Origin: JBQTKD01 sp052386455
Lineage (GTDB): Bacteria > Actinomycetota > Actinomycetes > Sporichthyales > Sporichthyaceae
Reading direction: 5' to 3'
Length of the DNA stretch: 64,000 bases
NCBI GenBank assembly: GCA_052386455.1
Contig: JBQTKD010000061.1
Coordinates: 1 to 64,000 of the forward strand
Numbering within the stretch: position 1 is the stretch's first letter; each line of letters begins with the position of its first letter. Shown here one piece after another: positions 19,049 through 27,489 of this stretch. The notes below the pieces were generated by a model. That model had not been told where the DNA came from, did no database searches, and saw only the letters and a list, made by a program, of their open reading frames with translations. A program made the translations under genes and the position numbers.

Positions 19049-19342
19049 ATGCGCAATCACCGGGCCAGCTGGAGCTTCCACGAGGCCGTGCTGGAGGAGC
19101 TCGCGGACGAGCGTGCCGGCACCCTCGGGCGCGCCGGTGTTCGCTTGAACGAGGCGCTCGCCGAATACCGTTCTGCGCTCGAGGACGGCGGTCCGGAACG
19201 GGTCGCCGCAGCGCTCGCGCAGGCCCGTCACGCCGCGTGGGCCCTGGCCGTCCAGCGGGAGTGCGCCGGCTTTCGCGCGCCGACCTTCGACTGGATGAAG
19301 GAGCACTGGCAGGTCCCGGACGAAGTGCTCCGCGGGATCTAG
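19049..19342 (+). CDS. Conserved-looking hypothetical protein
   Basis: 97 residues, helical and charged (ASWSFHEAVLEELADERAG, EALAEYRSALEDGGPERVAAALAQARHAAWA) with a C-terminal FDWMKEHWQVPDEVLRGI. No signal peptide or membrane segment. It ends with a 4-nt convergent overlap with the LCP gene. Start ATG 19049 removes an upstream extension that is antisense to the secreted-protein gene. No function can be proposed. Confidence 0.6.
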   Translation: MRNHRASWSFHEAVLEELADERAGTLGRAGVRLNEALAEYRSALEDGGPERVAAALAQARHAAWALAVQRECAGFRAPTFDWMKEHWQVPDEVLRGI

Positions 19343-20682
19343 CAGATCTTCCGCTTCACCCCGTAGTCCTTGTACGCCGTGGGCTTGGCCTTGCCCGCCA
19401 CTGCGGTCTTCACCCGGTGGCGGATCGCCTTCGTGTTCGGGTGGATCGAGGAGCCGACGACGTCCAGGATCGTGACGCGCTCGATCTTCGCCGTGCGGGC
19501 CTTCTTCCGCGCCAGCGTCACGAAGTCCGCGAGGTCGGTCTTGGTCACGTTGGTGATCATGATCTGACGCGAGGCCGCGGTGTAGCGCTGCACGGTCTTC
19601 GCCACCGACGCGGGCTCGGCCTGACGGGCCAGCGCGGTGAGGAAGCAGCGCTGGCGCGCCTGGCGCTCGCTGTCCCCGGCGTCGAAGCGCGACCGGACGT
19701 ACCACATCGACTTGTACCCGCCGAGGTGTTGCTTGCCGAGCTTGATCTGGCCGTGCGGGCGGCGTTGGACACGGCCGCTGGAGTCGTGCGAGCCGCCGAT
19801 CGGGATCGGGCGGCCGTTGCCGGAGCGGACGACGACCGTGACCCCGCCGAGGGCGTTGACGAGGTGCTCGAAGCCCTTCATGTTGACCACCGCGTAGTGG
19901 TGGATCTTCAGCTTGGTCAGGTACCCGACGGTGTCGGCCATCGCCGCCGCCGGCGCCTGCTTGCGCGGGACGCCCGGCCACAGCTTCGGGTTGCGCTCCA
20001 CCGCGGTGTACAGGCCGAACCAGAAGTCCTTGAAGCCCCGCGGGTAGGCCTTCGCCAGGCGGGTGCCCGGTCGCAGCGGGACGTTCTGCAGGTTCCGCGG
20101 CAGGCTGATCAGCGTGGTGCGCCCGGTAACGGTGTCCATGCTCGCGACCATGATCACGTCCGCGCGCGTGCCGCGGCGGTTCGATCCCGCGTCCCCGCCG
20201 AGCAGCAGCAGGTTGACGCGCTTCTTGCCGGCGAACGGCTTGCGGTCCTTGGCCGTCGGCTCGGTCGCGAACACGTCGAGCGCCTGCGCGGCCGCGTGCA
20301 CCTGCTGCGCACTCGCGGTGGCCGGGGTCAGCACGCCGACGCACAGCCCGAGCGCGAGGACCTGGACCGGCAGTCGCCGAATCCACGTCGTGCCGGCCGG
20401 CGCCACTGCGCGGTAGGCCGAGACGACCACGGCGCACCACAGCACGCCGACCACGAGCAGGGCGACCGCGACCCCGACCAGAACGTCCGGCCGGACGATC
20501 AGCGTCTCGACCGCGACGGTGCGGTACGCGTACGCGCCCCCCGCCACCACGGACGCGGTTCCCGCGAGCAGCGCGAGGCCGGTGCGGCTCCGCCCGGCGA
20601 GCAGGTGCCCCAGCCCCGGAATCACCGACGCAAGCACCACCACCGCCGTCGGAACCCTGCGCCGACTCGACTCCGCGCTCAT
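19339..20682 (-). CDS. LytR-CpsA-Psr (LCP) family cell-wall ligase
   Basis: 447 residues. Several membrane helices occupy residues 1-125 (more than the usual single anchor), then an extracytoplasmic LCP domain: NLLLLGGDAG, RADVIMVASMD, TTLISLPRNLQN and YVRSRFDAGDSERQARQRCFL hold the Arg and Asp residues that bind polyprenyl pyrophosphate and Mg. LCP enzymes attach arabinogalactan, teichoic acid or capsule polymers to peptidoglycan. The C-terminus ends in KRKIC. No LytR_C domain is present. The next ~330 nt upstream are non-coding, then the tRNA-Ala-linked island. Confidence 0.88.
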   Translation of the reverse strand: MSAESSRRRVPTAVVVLASVIPGLGHLLAGRSRTGLALLAGTASVVAGGAYAYRTVAVETLIVRPDVLVGVAVALLVVGVLWCAVVVSAYRAVAPAGTTWIRRLPVQVLALGLCVGVLTPATASAQQVHAAAQALDVFATEPTAKDRKPFAGKKRVNLLLLGGDAGSNRRGTRADVIMVASMDTVTGRTTLISLPRNLQNVPLRPGTRLAKAYPRGFKDFWFGLYTAVERNPKLWPGVPRKQAPAAAMADTVGYLTKLKIHHYAVVNMKGFEHLVNALGGVTVVVRSGNGRPIPIGGSHDSSGRVQRRPHGQIKLGKQHLGGYKSMWYVRSRFDAGDSERQARQRCFLTALARQAEPASVAKTVQRYTAASRQIMITNVTKTDLADFVTLARKKARTAKIERVTILDVVGSSIHPNTKAIRHRVKTAVAGKAKPTAYKDYGVKRKIC

Positions 20683-21012
20683 CGCTCTCCCCGTGCCAGG
20701 CGAAACTCGGGATCATTCTCCGACGCCGCAACGGCTCTCTGCCCGTAGGCCGGCGGGGTTACGCCGCGCGGGTGAACCGTCGGTGAACGCGATCCGAGGA
20801 TGCTTCGGAAGCCGGGCGCGAAACGCGCCGGCCCTCCGGTGCGCGAACGCCTTGCGGGCCGCAGGCGCCGCGCAGGTCCACTCAGACGACCGCAACTCGT
20901 GAGCGGGGTGAGGTTCCGGGCGTCTCTCCGGTTGCGACGGCACGCATGGGCCTACGCCCGGCGGCGCGGCGTCGTCCTGATCGTCTGGCTCGGCCACTAA
21001 AGTCGAAGAGAA
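20683..21012. other. Intergenic region, no supported gene
   Basis: Two overlapping open frames here (one on each strand, 66 and 94 codons) have Arg-rich or low-complexity products without a ribosome-binding site or recognisable motif. The stretch marks the left edge of the region between the LCP gene and tRNA-Ala and could be island DNA. I see no RNA gene or clear repeat. Confidence 0.4.
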
Positions 21013-21348
21013 CTAACTCCGCTGGGCGTCGCTGCGATCCCCCGGCCGCCACTCGAAGTCGCCGTCTGGTGGCGGGGGCGTGGCGATCGCCGCCCGAACG
21101 GGGTGCAGACCCTTGCCGTCGATCTGTATTAGTTCGGGCGGCCCGGCAAGCACGGACATTTCCTCGTCCAGCGTCGTGAGGAGGCCTTGGAAAGCGGCCT
21201 GACGCGGTTGGACCTCCGGCCAAACTCCGCGCCAACCGGCACCGGTGGCGTCGAGATACGCCTCGAAGTCTGCGCGTGTCGTGACCAGAGCTACGGGGCG
21301 CGGCAGTTCCGCACCGCGATAGTGTGCCTCGTCTTCCACGCCCACCAT
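21013..21348 (-). CDS. Hypothetical protein in tRNA-Ala island
   Basis: About 111 residues beginning MVGVEDEAHYRGAELPRPVALVTTRADFEAYLDATG; cytosolic, mixed alpha/beta. GTG 21339, 9 nt after GAGG, is an equally good start. Frame and codon use are convincing but no family is recognised. Upstream in the same direction lies an AbiEii-like gene, so it may be cargo of the same small island. Confidence 0.5.
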   Translation of the reverse strand: MVGVEDEAHYRGAELPRPVALVTTRADFEAYLDATGAGWRGVWPEVQPRQAAFQGLLTTLDEEMSVLAGPPELIQIDGKGLHPVRAAIATPPPPDGDFEWRPGDRSDAQRS

Positions 21349-21463
21349 CCTCGGGCACGAGCGCGCCTGGTGCGACCGTTGCAACCGCGCCTCATCGACC
21401 GACCTCACTGACCCGTGAATAACGGGTCAGTGAGTGCTCTGGTTGGGCGTTAAGGCGCCTCGA

Positions 21464-22072
21464 TCATCGGCTCGGGGCGGGGGGTTCGCGGTGAGGTGGG
21501 TGCGGACTGGGGCTGCCGGTGGGACGGGGCGGTTGGAGGTCGCGTAGGACCGCGGCCCGCCATCGGGTGAAGAGGTCCGTGCACTGGTCCGCCACGGGGG
21601 GCTCCACTCCGTCGCGGGCCCAGTCCGCAGGAGTGAGGCGCCGGAGGGCGGTGAGCGCGTCGGCCCACGTGCTGAGCGTGAAGCCAGAGTCCTTGGCTGC
21701 GGCGAGGTCGTCAGGGTGCAGCACCGGCCCCACGTCGAGGGCGACGCGGGGATGTAGGCGCCCGGCGTCCGCGAAGACGTCGACGGCGCACTCTCGCCCG
21801 GAGGCCGGATCTCGAACGACCATCCGGTGCTCCGGCGGCACCGGCCCGTCGCGGACCTCCAGGCCTTGCGCGGCAAGTGCCGCACGCAGCCCGCGGGCCA
21901 CCGAGAGCGCCTCGGCGACGTCGCGGTCGGTGAACAGGTCGATGTCCTTGGTCAGCCGGTCCACGAAGCCGTGCGCAAGCATCGCGCCGCCGCCGGCCAG
22001 GGCGAGACTCTGCGCTTCGGGTAACGACTGCGCGACCCGCACGATCTGCTCCTGCAGCGGGTCCAAGCCCAT
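21464..22072 (-). CDS. AbiEii-like nucleotidyltransferase
   Basis: 202 residues. LALAGGGAMLAHGFVDRLTKDIDLFT matches the nucleotidyltransferase G-G-x..D-x-D core of AbiEii/AbiGii-type toxins, which modify tRNA or other targets and can act in abortive phage infection. The later helical region is shorter than in many AbiEii proteins and ends in a Pro/Ser/Arg tail (PSPHPPHREPPAPSR). The start is 4 nt after the preceding gene's stop, so the pair is coupled; the partner is not a typical AbiEi HTH antitoxin. Confidence 0.7.
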   Translation of the reverse strand: MGLDPLQEQIVRVAQSLPEAQSLALAGGGAMLAHGFVDRLTKDIDLFTDRDVAEALSVARGLRAALAAQGLEVRDGPVPPEHRMVVRDPASGRECAVDVFADAGRLHPRVALDVGPVLHPDDLAAAKDSGFTLSTWADALTALRRLTPADWARDGVEPPVADQCTDLFTRWRAAVLRDLQPPRPTGSPSPHPPHREPPAPSR

Positions 22073-22076
22073 GGCG

Positions 22077-22418
22077 CTACGCCGCCGATGGAGCGGAGGC
22101 GATCAGGTCCGACCACGCGGCTCGGACCCAAGGGGGCAGGAACAGCGCCGGCCACAGGCGGACCAGTTCAGGGCCGTCGACGAGTGCGCGCAGCTCGTCG
22201 ATTCCGCCTTGCTGCAGGACTATCTCGTAGAGCGAGCGGCGTGCGTCCGGGTCTGCGAGATCCCAGCGCGCTGAGGCGGGGTCGTCGCCGCTCCAGAAGA
22301 CGTGCAGCGGCAGGCCGACCTCGCCGCTGAGCGGGCCTACGAGCTCGTCCAGCGACACGGGCAGCACGGGATCGCGGCGCCACCCGGGCCGCGTCGGCTG
22401 CGCGTTGGTGCTGCTCAC
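22077..22418 (-). CDS. Partner protein upstream of the AbiEii-like gene
   Basis: About 113 residues: VLPVSLDELVGPLSGEVGLPLHVFWSGDDPASARWDLADPDARRSLYEIVLQQGG then a helical end. The GTG start lies 1 nt after GGAGG, too close for ideal use, and may be misplaced; GTG codons inside (VLPVSL) are alternatives. Four-nt spacing to the nucleotidyltransferase suggests a two-gene module (toxin and neutraliser, by position only). No DNA-binding motif is evident. Confidence 0.6.
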   Translation of the reverse strand: MSSTNAQPTRPGWRRDPVLPVSLDELVGPLSGEVGLPLHVFWSGDDPASARWDLADPDARRSLYEIVLQQGGIDELRALVDGPELVRLWPALFLPPWVRAAWSDLIASAPSAA

Positions 22419-22622
22419 ACCTCCATGGTGCCCAATTTGGCCCCGATCACCAACGTCATTCGGCCCCCGCGGCGGGTTGCCGAGATGCTTGCCGGCCCCG
22501 CTTCCAGTCGATCTGGGACCTTCTCGCGCGCACATCAGGGATGACGGCTGCAGTCATCCACGCACGCGCCGCGCTTTCCGCAGATTCCTGCGCGGGACGT
22601 GGGCCAAGCCGAGGAGCGTCCT

Positions 22623-22829
22623 TTGTCCGCTGAGCCGACTAATCCGTTCATCCCGCCCGCGCTGCCGACCGTGCCCGAGGCGATGACGGCGTTGCGCCTG
22701 TCCCGCGCCACCGTCTACGACCTCAGCCGCTCCGGCGAGCTGGGCTCGGTGGAGGTCGGCCGCAGCCGGCGCATCCCGGCCCAGGCCGTGACCACTTTCG
22801 TCGCGCACCTCGTCGAGAGCAGCCGCTGA
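22623..22829 (+). CDS. xis: Excisionase-like HTH protein (Xis)
   Basis: A 68-residue helix-turn-helix of the MerR/excisionase family: VPEAMTALRLSRATVYDLSRSGELGSVEVGRSRRIPAQAVTTFV, the standard winged HTH that bends att sites. TTG 22623 has AGGAG 9 nt upstream and is preferred to GTG 22599. Its stop overlaps the next ATG by 1 nt, as xis-int pairs do in actinomycete integrative elements. The neighbouring integrase stub and tRNA-Ala support a decayed element. Confidence 0.8.
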   Translation: MSAEPTNPFIPPALPTVPEAMTALRLSRATVYDLSRSGELGSVEVGRSRRIPAQAVTTFVAHLVESSR

Positions 22830-23038
22830 TGGCGGTGCGTAGGGACCGCAGCCTGAAGGACCTCGGCGTCCCGGCGCGTGACGCGATGTCAATCCTCGGT
22901 CACTCGCGGATCACGATGACGCTGGAGATCTACACGGCCTCGGGCGACGAGGCCCACCGCACCGCGTTGGACCGGGTCAGCGAAGCGCTCCGCAGGCCAC
23001 CGCAACGTCCGCCGGAGGCGCCTGGCATCGGCCGCTGA
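22829..23038 (+). pseudogene. int: Tyrosine integrase remnant
   Basis: Only 69 codons. The first few residues (MAVRRDR) look like an integrase N-terminus and the rest is the C-terminal catalytic end: GVPARDAMSILGHSRITMTLEIYT, with the HxxxT/S segment and the nucleophilic tyrosine in EIYT. The ~300 internal residues, including the first catalytic Arg, are missing, so this is an internal deletion. It lies beside the 3' end of tRNA-Ala, the expected integration site. Confidence 0.8.
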
Positions 23039-23080
23039 TCTACCGCGTTGCTACATCACCTGCTACATCCGAAAACGCAG

Positions 23081-23111
23081 AACGCCTCCTGCTACACGAG
23101 CGGGAGGCGTT
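23081..23111. terminator. Stem-loop between integrase remnant and tRNA-Ala
   Basis: AACGCCTCC pairs with GGAGGCGTT across a 13-nt loop, extended by an inner GCT/AGC pairing. On the minus strand it is followed by CTGCGTTTT. It can stop transcription of the tRNA from the right and of xis-int from the left. Confidence 0.6.
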
Positions 23112-23126
23112 TCGCATGGTCAAGCG

Positions 23127-23201
<75 letters not shown>

Positions 23202-23332
23202 GAATGCAGTGGGGAGACTAGCAGTCGAACGCCGCGTGGCGCGAAGCGGTTGCCCAGGTCACGGGGCTCCCTCCGCGCGGTTCTCCTCGAGGGTGGGGGC
23301 GTGGGGGTCGGAGTGGTCCTACGGCGGACGGA

Positions 23333-23770
23333 TCACCGGGGTGTCGTCGGCGTGGGGGAGGGGCCTTCCTGCTTCGCGTTGTAGGTGTCGGCGTGCAGCC
23401 AGTCGTCGCTGTCGTGCGGCTTCTGCCAGGCCTTCCAGGCGGCAACGCCGGCGCCCACGGCAGCGCCCACCAGGAAGGTGGTGCGGACCTTGTGCGTCTT
23501 CTTCTTCTGTGGGACCGCCGAGGCGGCGGCGCCGGCCAGCGCGTAGGCGGCGGCCTTCGCGCGGTGCGCGGCCTCGATCGCGACGGGTTCCGCGGCGGCG
23601 CGGCCGGTGTGCAGCCCCTCCACGACGCGGGGCAGCACCTCGCTCTTGGCGACCTCGCGCGCCTTCGCGAGCTGGGGACCGATGACCGAGGCCGCGTTGG
23701 CTGCGACGGGCGCGAGTCTGGTGCGGGCGTCGGCGGCAGTGTCGAGAACAGCGGATGTGTTGCGGCCCAT
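23333..23770 (-). CDS. DUF5324-like protein beside ppiA
   Basis: 145 residues: an Ala/Arg-rich helical, probably coiled-coil N-terminal part (TAADARTRLAPVAANAASVIGPQLAKAREVAKSEVLPRVVEGL), then KKKTHKVRTTFLVGAAVGAGVAAWKAW, a single membrane segment followed by DDWLHADTYNAKQEG. Similar proteins sit next to the cyclophilin gene in Streptomyces. Function unknown; a membrane-anchored helical protein. Divergent from ppiA with a shared 148-nt upstream region. Confidence 0.7.
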   Translation of the reverse strand: MGRNTSAVLDTAADARTRLAPVAANAASVIGPQLAKAREVAKSEVLPRVVEGLHTGRAAAEPVAIEAAHRAKAAAYALAGAAASAVPQKKKTHKVRTTFLVGAAVGAGVAAWKAWQKPHDSDDWLHADTYNAKQEGPSPTPTTPR

Positions 23771-23918
23771 GAGGTGTTTCTCCAATCGTCGTTCGCGTCG
23801 ACTAGGGCCCTTCCCGACATCGGCCCGGCCATGCCCGGGCGGCCTCCAAAGGCGAGCGTGAAAGGATGCCGAGGGCGCCGACCTGGGCGTCGGACGGTGC
23901 AGAACAGAGGGGCAGTAC

Positions 23919-24449
23919 GTGGCCGAAGAGCTCTTCGCGATCATCCACACGAACCTGGGCGACATCACCGTCCGGCTGTTCCCGTACCACGCCCCGCAGA
24001 CGGTGAAGAACTTCGTCGAGCTCGCCGAGGGCAAGAAGGAGTGGACGGACCCGCGCACCAACGCGCCGTCCACCGAGCCGCTCTACTCCGGCACCGTCTT
24101 CCACCGCGTCATCTCGAATTTCATGATCCAGGGCGGGGACCCGCTCGGCACCGGCACCGGTGGCCCCGGGTACCGGTTCAAGGACGAGTTCCACTCCGAG
24201 CTCGTCTTCGACCGCCCGTACCTGCTGGCCATGGCCAACGCAGGCCCCGGCACCAACGGCTCGCAGTTCTTCATCACGGTCGAGAAAACGCCGTGGCTGA
24301 CGATGAAGCACACGATCTTCGGCGAGGTGGAGGACACCGCCAGCCAGGACGTCGTCGAGGACATCGCGAACGTCCGGACCGGGCCGCGGGACCGCCCGGC
24401 GAAGGACGTCGTCGTCGAGAACATCGAGATCGTCCGCAGGCTGGTCTGA
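23919..24449 (+). CDS. ppiA: Cyclophilin-type peptidyl-prolyl isomerase
   Basis: A 176-residue cytosolic cyclophilin: HTNLGDITVRLFPYHAPQTVKNFVELA, YSGTVFHRVISNFMIQGGDP (active-site Arg and Phe), LLAMANAGPGTNGSQFFIT and TIFGEV. Complete domain without signal peptide. The GTG start gives VAEELFAII. It is the first gene of the conserved wall/division neighbourhood and is followed by a rhomboid gene on the same strand. Assists proline-limited folding. Confidence 0.95.
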   Translation: MAEELFAIIHTNLGDITVRLFPYHAPQTVKNFVELAEGKKEWTDPRTNAPSTEPLYSGTVFHRVISNFMIQGGDPLGTGTGGPGYRFKDEFHSELVFDRPYLLAMANAGPGTNGSQFFITVEKTPWLTMKHTIFGEVEDTASQDVVEDIANVRTGPRDRPAKDVVVENIEIVRRLV

Positions 24450-24457
24450 GCGACGCC

Positions 24458-25378
24458 TTGGAGCCTTCGGACGTTCCCACCTGCTACCGCCACCCGGACC
24501 GCGAAACCTACGTCCGGTGCGGCCGCTGCGAGCGGTACATCTGCCCGGACGACATGGTGTCGGCGTCGGTCGGGTTCCAGTGCCACGAGTGCGTGAAGGC
24601 CGGCAGCAAGGGCGTCCGCGAGGCCCGGACCGTCACCGGCGGCAAGATCTCGGCCAACCCGGGGCTGGTCACGTTCGTCCTGCTCGGGATCAACGTCGCG
24701 GTCTTCCTCGCCGTCCAGGGCTCGGACGAACTGCTGAGCGACCTCTACCTCTACCCGCCCTCCATCGCCCAGGGCGACTCCTACCGGCTGCTCACGGCGG
24801 CGTTCCTGCACGAGCAGACGCTCCACATCGTTTTGAACATGCTGTTCCTCTTCCTGTTCGGACGGCCCCTGGAGGTGGCCCTGGGCAGGTCGAGGTTCCT
24901 CGCGACGTACCTGATCTGCGGGCTGGGCGGCTCGACGGCGTCGTACCTGTTCAACTCCCCGCTGACGGGATCGCTCGGCGCCTCGGGTGCGGTGTTCGGC
25001 GTGATCGGCGCGCTGCTGGTGGTCGAGCGCCGCTTCGGATCCGACCCGCGTGGGGTGCTGATCTCGCTCGGCATCCTGGTGCTGCCGGGCATGCTGATCT
25101 CGGGCATCGACTGGCGCGGACACATCGGCGGCCTGCTCACCGGACTGGCGCTGGGCGCGGTGTACGTCTACGCCCCGCGGCAGGGCCGGCTGGTCTGGCA
25201 CGTCGGCGCGGCGGTGGCCGTGACGGTGCTGCTGGCGGCGCTGTGCCTGGTGCGGACCGAGAACCTCAGGGAGGAGTTCGGGTTGGCCCAGGGCCCGACG
25301 GTTGTCCACACTGGGGACAAACCGTGTGGAGAACTACAGCCGTGTAATTCGGCTACTGCCACTTGGTGGCGGCGATGA
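24458..25378 (+). CDS. Rhomboid-family intramembrane serine protease with zinc-ribbon N-terminus
   Basis: About 306 residues. CYRHPDRETYVRCGRCERYICPDDM plus CHECV forms a B-box-like zinc-binding head; six or seven membrane helices follow, with the catalytic Ser in GSLGASGAVFG and His in DWRGHIGGLLTG. Rhomboids cleave membrane proteins within the bilayer. There is no ATG or GTG near the start; TTG 24458 is the most plausible, and CTG 24446 would overlap the ppiA stop. The last ~25 codons overlap the 3' end of the convergent crgA gene, and the tail contains a DnaA-box-like sequence. Confidence 0.85.
   Translation: MEPSDVPTCYRHPDRETYVRCGRCERYICPDDMVSASVGFQCHECVKAGSKGVREARTVTGGKISANPGLVTFVLLGINVAVFLAVQGSDELLSDLYLYPPSIAQGDSYRLLTAAFLHEQTLHIVLNMLFLFLFGRPLEVALGRSRFLATYLICGLGGSTASYLFNSPLTGSLGASGAVFGVIGALLVVERRFGSDPRGVLISLGILVLPGMLISGIDWRGHIGGLLTGLALGAVYVYAPRQGRLVWHVGAAVAVTVLLAALCLVRTENLREEFGLAQGPTVVHTGDKPCGELQPCNSATATWWRR
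25302..25333. promoter_or_regulatory. DnaA-box-like pair near the rhomboid 3' end
   Basis: TTGTCCACA (25302-25310) equals the preferred actinobacterial DnaA box; 15 nt further, TGTGGAGAA is its inverted form with one mismatch. The intervening GGACAA also forms a hairpin with TTGTCC. The match could be chance inside coding sequence. Confidence 0.35.
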
Positions 25379-25628
25379 ACCCACCGGTGATGAAGGCGAA
25401 GCCGACGAGCAGGTTGTAGTTGCCGAACGCGGGGACGGGGTAGTCCGCGCTGCTCACGTAGTAGATGACGATCCAGAGCAGGCCGAAGCCGAACAGCCCG
25501 AGCATCGCCGGCAGCACGAACTGCTGGCCGCGGCCGGCGCTCTGGGCCTTCTTGGCCTCTTTCGCCAGCTTGGCGAGTTCGGCGTCGACGCCGGTCTTTT
25601 CCTTCTTGCGGATGCGCGACTTCGGCAT
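25353..25628 (-). CDS. crgA: Cell division protein CrgA
   Basis: A 91-residue CrgA (UPF0233): basic N-terminus MPKSRIRKKEK, then two membrane helices (FVLPAMLGLFGFGLLWIVIYY and YNLLVGFAFITGGFIAATKWQ) joined by SADYPVPAFGN, as in the family. CrgA recruits FtsI/FtsQ and other septal proteins and controls sporulation septation in Streptomyces. GGGGAG precedes ATG 25628. The divergent DUF881 gene and kinase cluster match the canonical order. Confidence 0.95.
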   Translation of the reverse strand: MPKSRIRKKEKTGVDAELAKLAKEAKKAQSAGRGQQFVLPAMLGLFGFGLLWIVIYYVSSADYPVPAFGNYNLLVGFAFITGGFIAATKWQ

Positions 25629-25664
25629 GACATCTCCCCTGACTCCAGGGGCTAGCGTATCGCC

Positions 25665-26483
25665 ATGACCCCGGCCGACCCGCGCCCAAACGCGGGTCCT
25701 GCCAGGCCAACGTCGCGTTGGCGGGTCGGGGTTCCGCTGATCTTGGCGCTCGCGGGACTGCTGTTCGCCGTCACCGCCAACACCGCCCGCGGCACCAACC
25801 TCCGATCTGCGGAGGCCACCCGGCTGATCGACCTGATCCGCCAGGCCGAGAAGCGCAACGAACGGTTCGACCTCACCGGCACTCGGCTGCGGTTGGAGGT
25901 GGACCGGCTCTCGGCCGCCGTCAGCGACGCCGAGGCCCAGGCGGTCCGGGCGGACGCGGACCGGATCGCCGGGATCGCCGGGCTCACCCCCGTCACCGGT
26001 GGCGGACTGCGGATCACGCTGTCCGACGCCCCGCCCGGCGCGATCGACCGCAGCTACCCCGGCCTGCCGCAGCCGACCCCGGACGATCTGGTGGTCCACC
26101 AGCAGGACCTGCAGGCCGTGGTGAACGCCATGTGGGCGGGCGGCGCGGGCGCCGTGCAGCTCATGGACCAGCGGATCGTCGCCACCAGCGCGGTCAGATG
26201 TGTCGGAAACGTGCTTCTGCTGCAAGACCGGGTCTATTCGCCGCCGTATACGGTGACCGCCATCGGCGACGTATCACGGTTGATGGCTGCTTTGAAGTCG
26301 TCCTCGGCGATTTCCAACTACCAGGACTACGTCGACGCTTATGGTCTTGGCTATCAGGTGTCAAGGAGCGCCCGGATGACCGTGCCGGCCTATGTGGGGC
26401 CTCTCGACCTGCAGCACGCGGTCGAGAACCTCGAGCAGCCGAGCCCGTCACCCACCGGACGTCCAGGGGGAAGTAGTCCGTGA
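25665..26483 (+). CDS. DUF881 membrane-anchored protein
   Basis: 272 residues: one N-terminal membrane helix (VPLILALAGLLFAVTAN), a coiled-coil-like stretch (RSAEATRLIDLIRQAEKRNERF ...) and an extracytoplasmic DUF881 domain with the usual GLTPVTGGGLRITLSDAP, QDLQAVVNAMWAGGAGAVQLMDQRIV and VGPLDLQHAVENL. Genes of this family accompany crgA and the division cluster and are thought to act in envelope assembly; the mechanism is unknown. The stop overlaps the sortase GTG by 4 nt. Confidence 0.9.
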   Translation: MTPADPRPNAGPARPTSRWRVGVPLILALAGLLFAVTANTARGTNLRSAEATRLIDLIRQAEKRNERFDLTGTRLRLEVDRLSAAVSDAEAQAVRADADRIAGIAGLTPVTGGGLRITLSDAPPGAIDRSYPGLPQPTPDDLVVHQQDLQAVVNAMWAGGAGAVQLMDQRIVATSAVRCVGNVLLLQDRVYSPPYTVTAIGDVSRLMAALKSSSAISNYQDYVDAYGLGYQVSRSARMTVPAYVGPLDLQHAVENLEQPSPSPTGRPGGSSP

Positions 26484-27232
26484 CGACGATCATCACTCGC
26501 CCGGGTCCGCCGCCCGGCAAGCCGGGCCGTGCGCGCAGCTTCGGTCGCGCCGCCATCCACACCACCGGCGAGCTCATGATCACCTTCGGGCTGATCATGC
26601 TGCTGCTCGTCGTGTACCAGCTGTACTGGACGAACCTCGAGGCGGACCGCAAGGCCGACTCGATCGGCAACGATCTGCAGGAGACCTGGTCTGCGCCGGT
26701 CTCCGCGGTCAAGAACAAGCCGCTGCCGGGCGACGCGATCGCGCTGGTCTACATCCAGCGGCTGGGCGAGAAGTGGCGCAAGCCGGTCGTCGAGGGCGTC
26801 GACCTGAAGAACCTCGCCCGCGGCGTCGGGCACTTCCCGAAGACCGTCGGTCCCGGCGAGGTCGGCAACTTCTCCCTCGCGGCGCACCGCGCCACCCACG
26901 GCGAGCCGTTCGCCTTCCTCGACCGCGTCGAGGAGGGCGACAAGGTAATCGTCGAGACCCGCGACAAGTACTTCGTCTACACGATCGACGAGATGCCGGG
27001 TCAGGGCGGGCGGGCCTGGAAGCTGGTGGACCCGGACAACGGCAGCGTGGTGCTGCCCGTGCCGGAGAAGCCGGGCGCCACGGCCACCGAGAAGCGGATC
27101 ACGCTGGTCACCTGCCACCCGCGCTGGGGCAGCTCGAGCCGCCTGATCGTGTACGGGGAGCTCACCAAGGAGATCAAGAAGGTCGCCGGCAAGCTGCCCG
27201 CCGAACTCGCCTACACCGGACGGAAGGCCTGA
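26480..27232 (+). CDS. srtE: Class E sortase
   Basis: A 250-residue class E sortase: N-terminal membrane helix (LMITFGLIMLLLVVYQLYW) then the transpeptidase barrel with His in SLAAHRATHGEPF, catalytic Cys in LVTCHPRWGSSSRLIVYGE, and Arg three residues after the second Ser. SrtE cleaves LAXTG-type sorting signals and attaches proteins such as chaplins to peptidoglycan. The GTG start is coupled to the upstream DUF881 gene. Confidence 0.93.
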   Translation: MTTIITRPGPPPGKPGRARSFGRAAIHTTGELMITFGLIMLLLVVYQLYWTNLEADRKADSIGNDLQETWSAPVSAVKNKPLPGDAIALVYIQRLGEKWRKPVVEGVDLKNLARGVGHFPKTVGPGEVGNFSLAAHRATHGEPFAFLDRVEEGDKVIVETRDKYFVYTIDEMPGQGGRAWKLVDPDNGSVVLPVPEKPGATATEKRITLVTCHPRWGSSSRLIVYGELTKEIKKVAGKLPAELAYTGRKA

Positions 27233-27237
27233 TCGCC

Positions 27238-27405
27238 GTGTACTCCTTCATCTGGCGAATCCTGCCCGGCCCGGTGTTCGTGAAGGCCCTGCTGTCGCTG
27301 GCCCTCGCACTCGCCGTGGTCTACGGGCTGTTCGAGTACGCGTTCCCGTGGCTCGACCCGCGCCTGCCGTTCAACCAGGTCGGCGAGGTCGGCGAAACCC
27401 CGTAG
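27238..27405 (+). CDS. Small membrane protein in sortase operon
   Basis: 55 residues with one hydrophobic helix (VKALLSLALALAVVYGLFEYAF) and a short external tail PWLDPRLPFNQVGEVGETP. GTG start 5 nt after the sortase stop, so it is cotranscribed. Similar small proteins occur at the same place in actinobacterial clusters. Function unknown; perhaps a membrane partner of the sortase or of division proteins. Confidence 0.75.
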   Translation: MYSFIWRILPGPVFVKALLSLALALAVVYGLFEYAFPWLDPRLPFNQVGEVGETP

Positions 27406-27489
27406 CGTCCGAAGAACCGGGCGCTATCGCGCCCACTTCTTCGGACGTCAGGGGGATTCGCACCCGGCTGCCGCGATTAGGCTCGGGCT

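Noticed and set aside
20713..21000. Two short ORFs between LCP and the island
   Set aside because: No ribosome-binding site, biased composition and no family.
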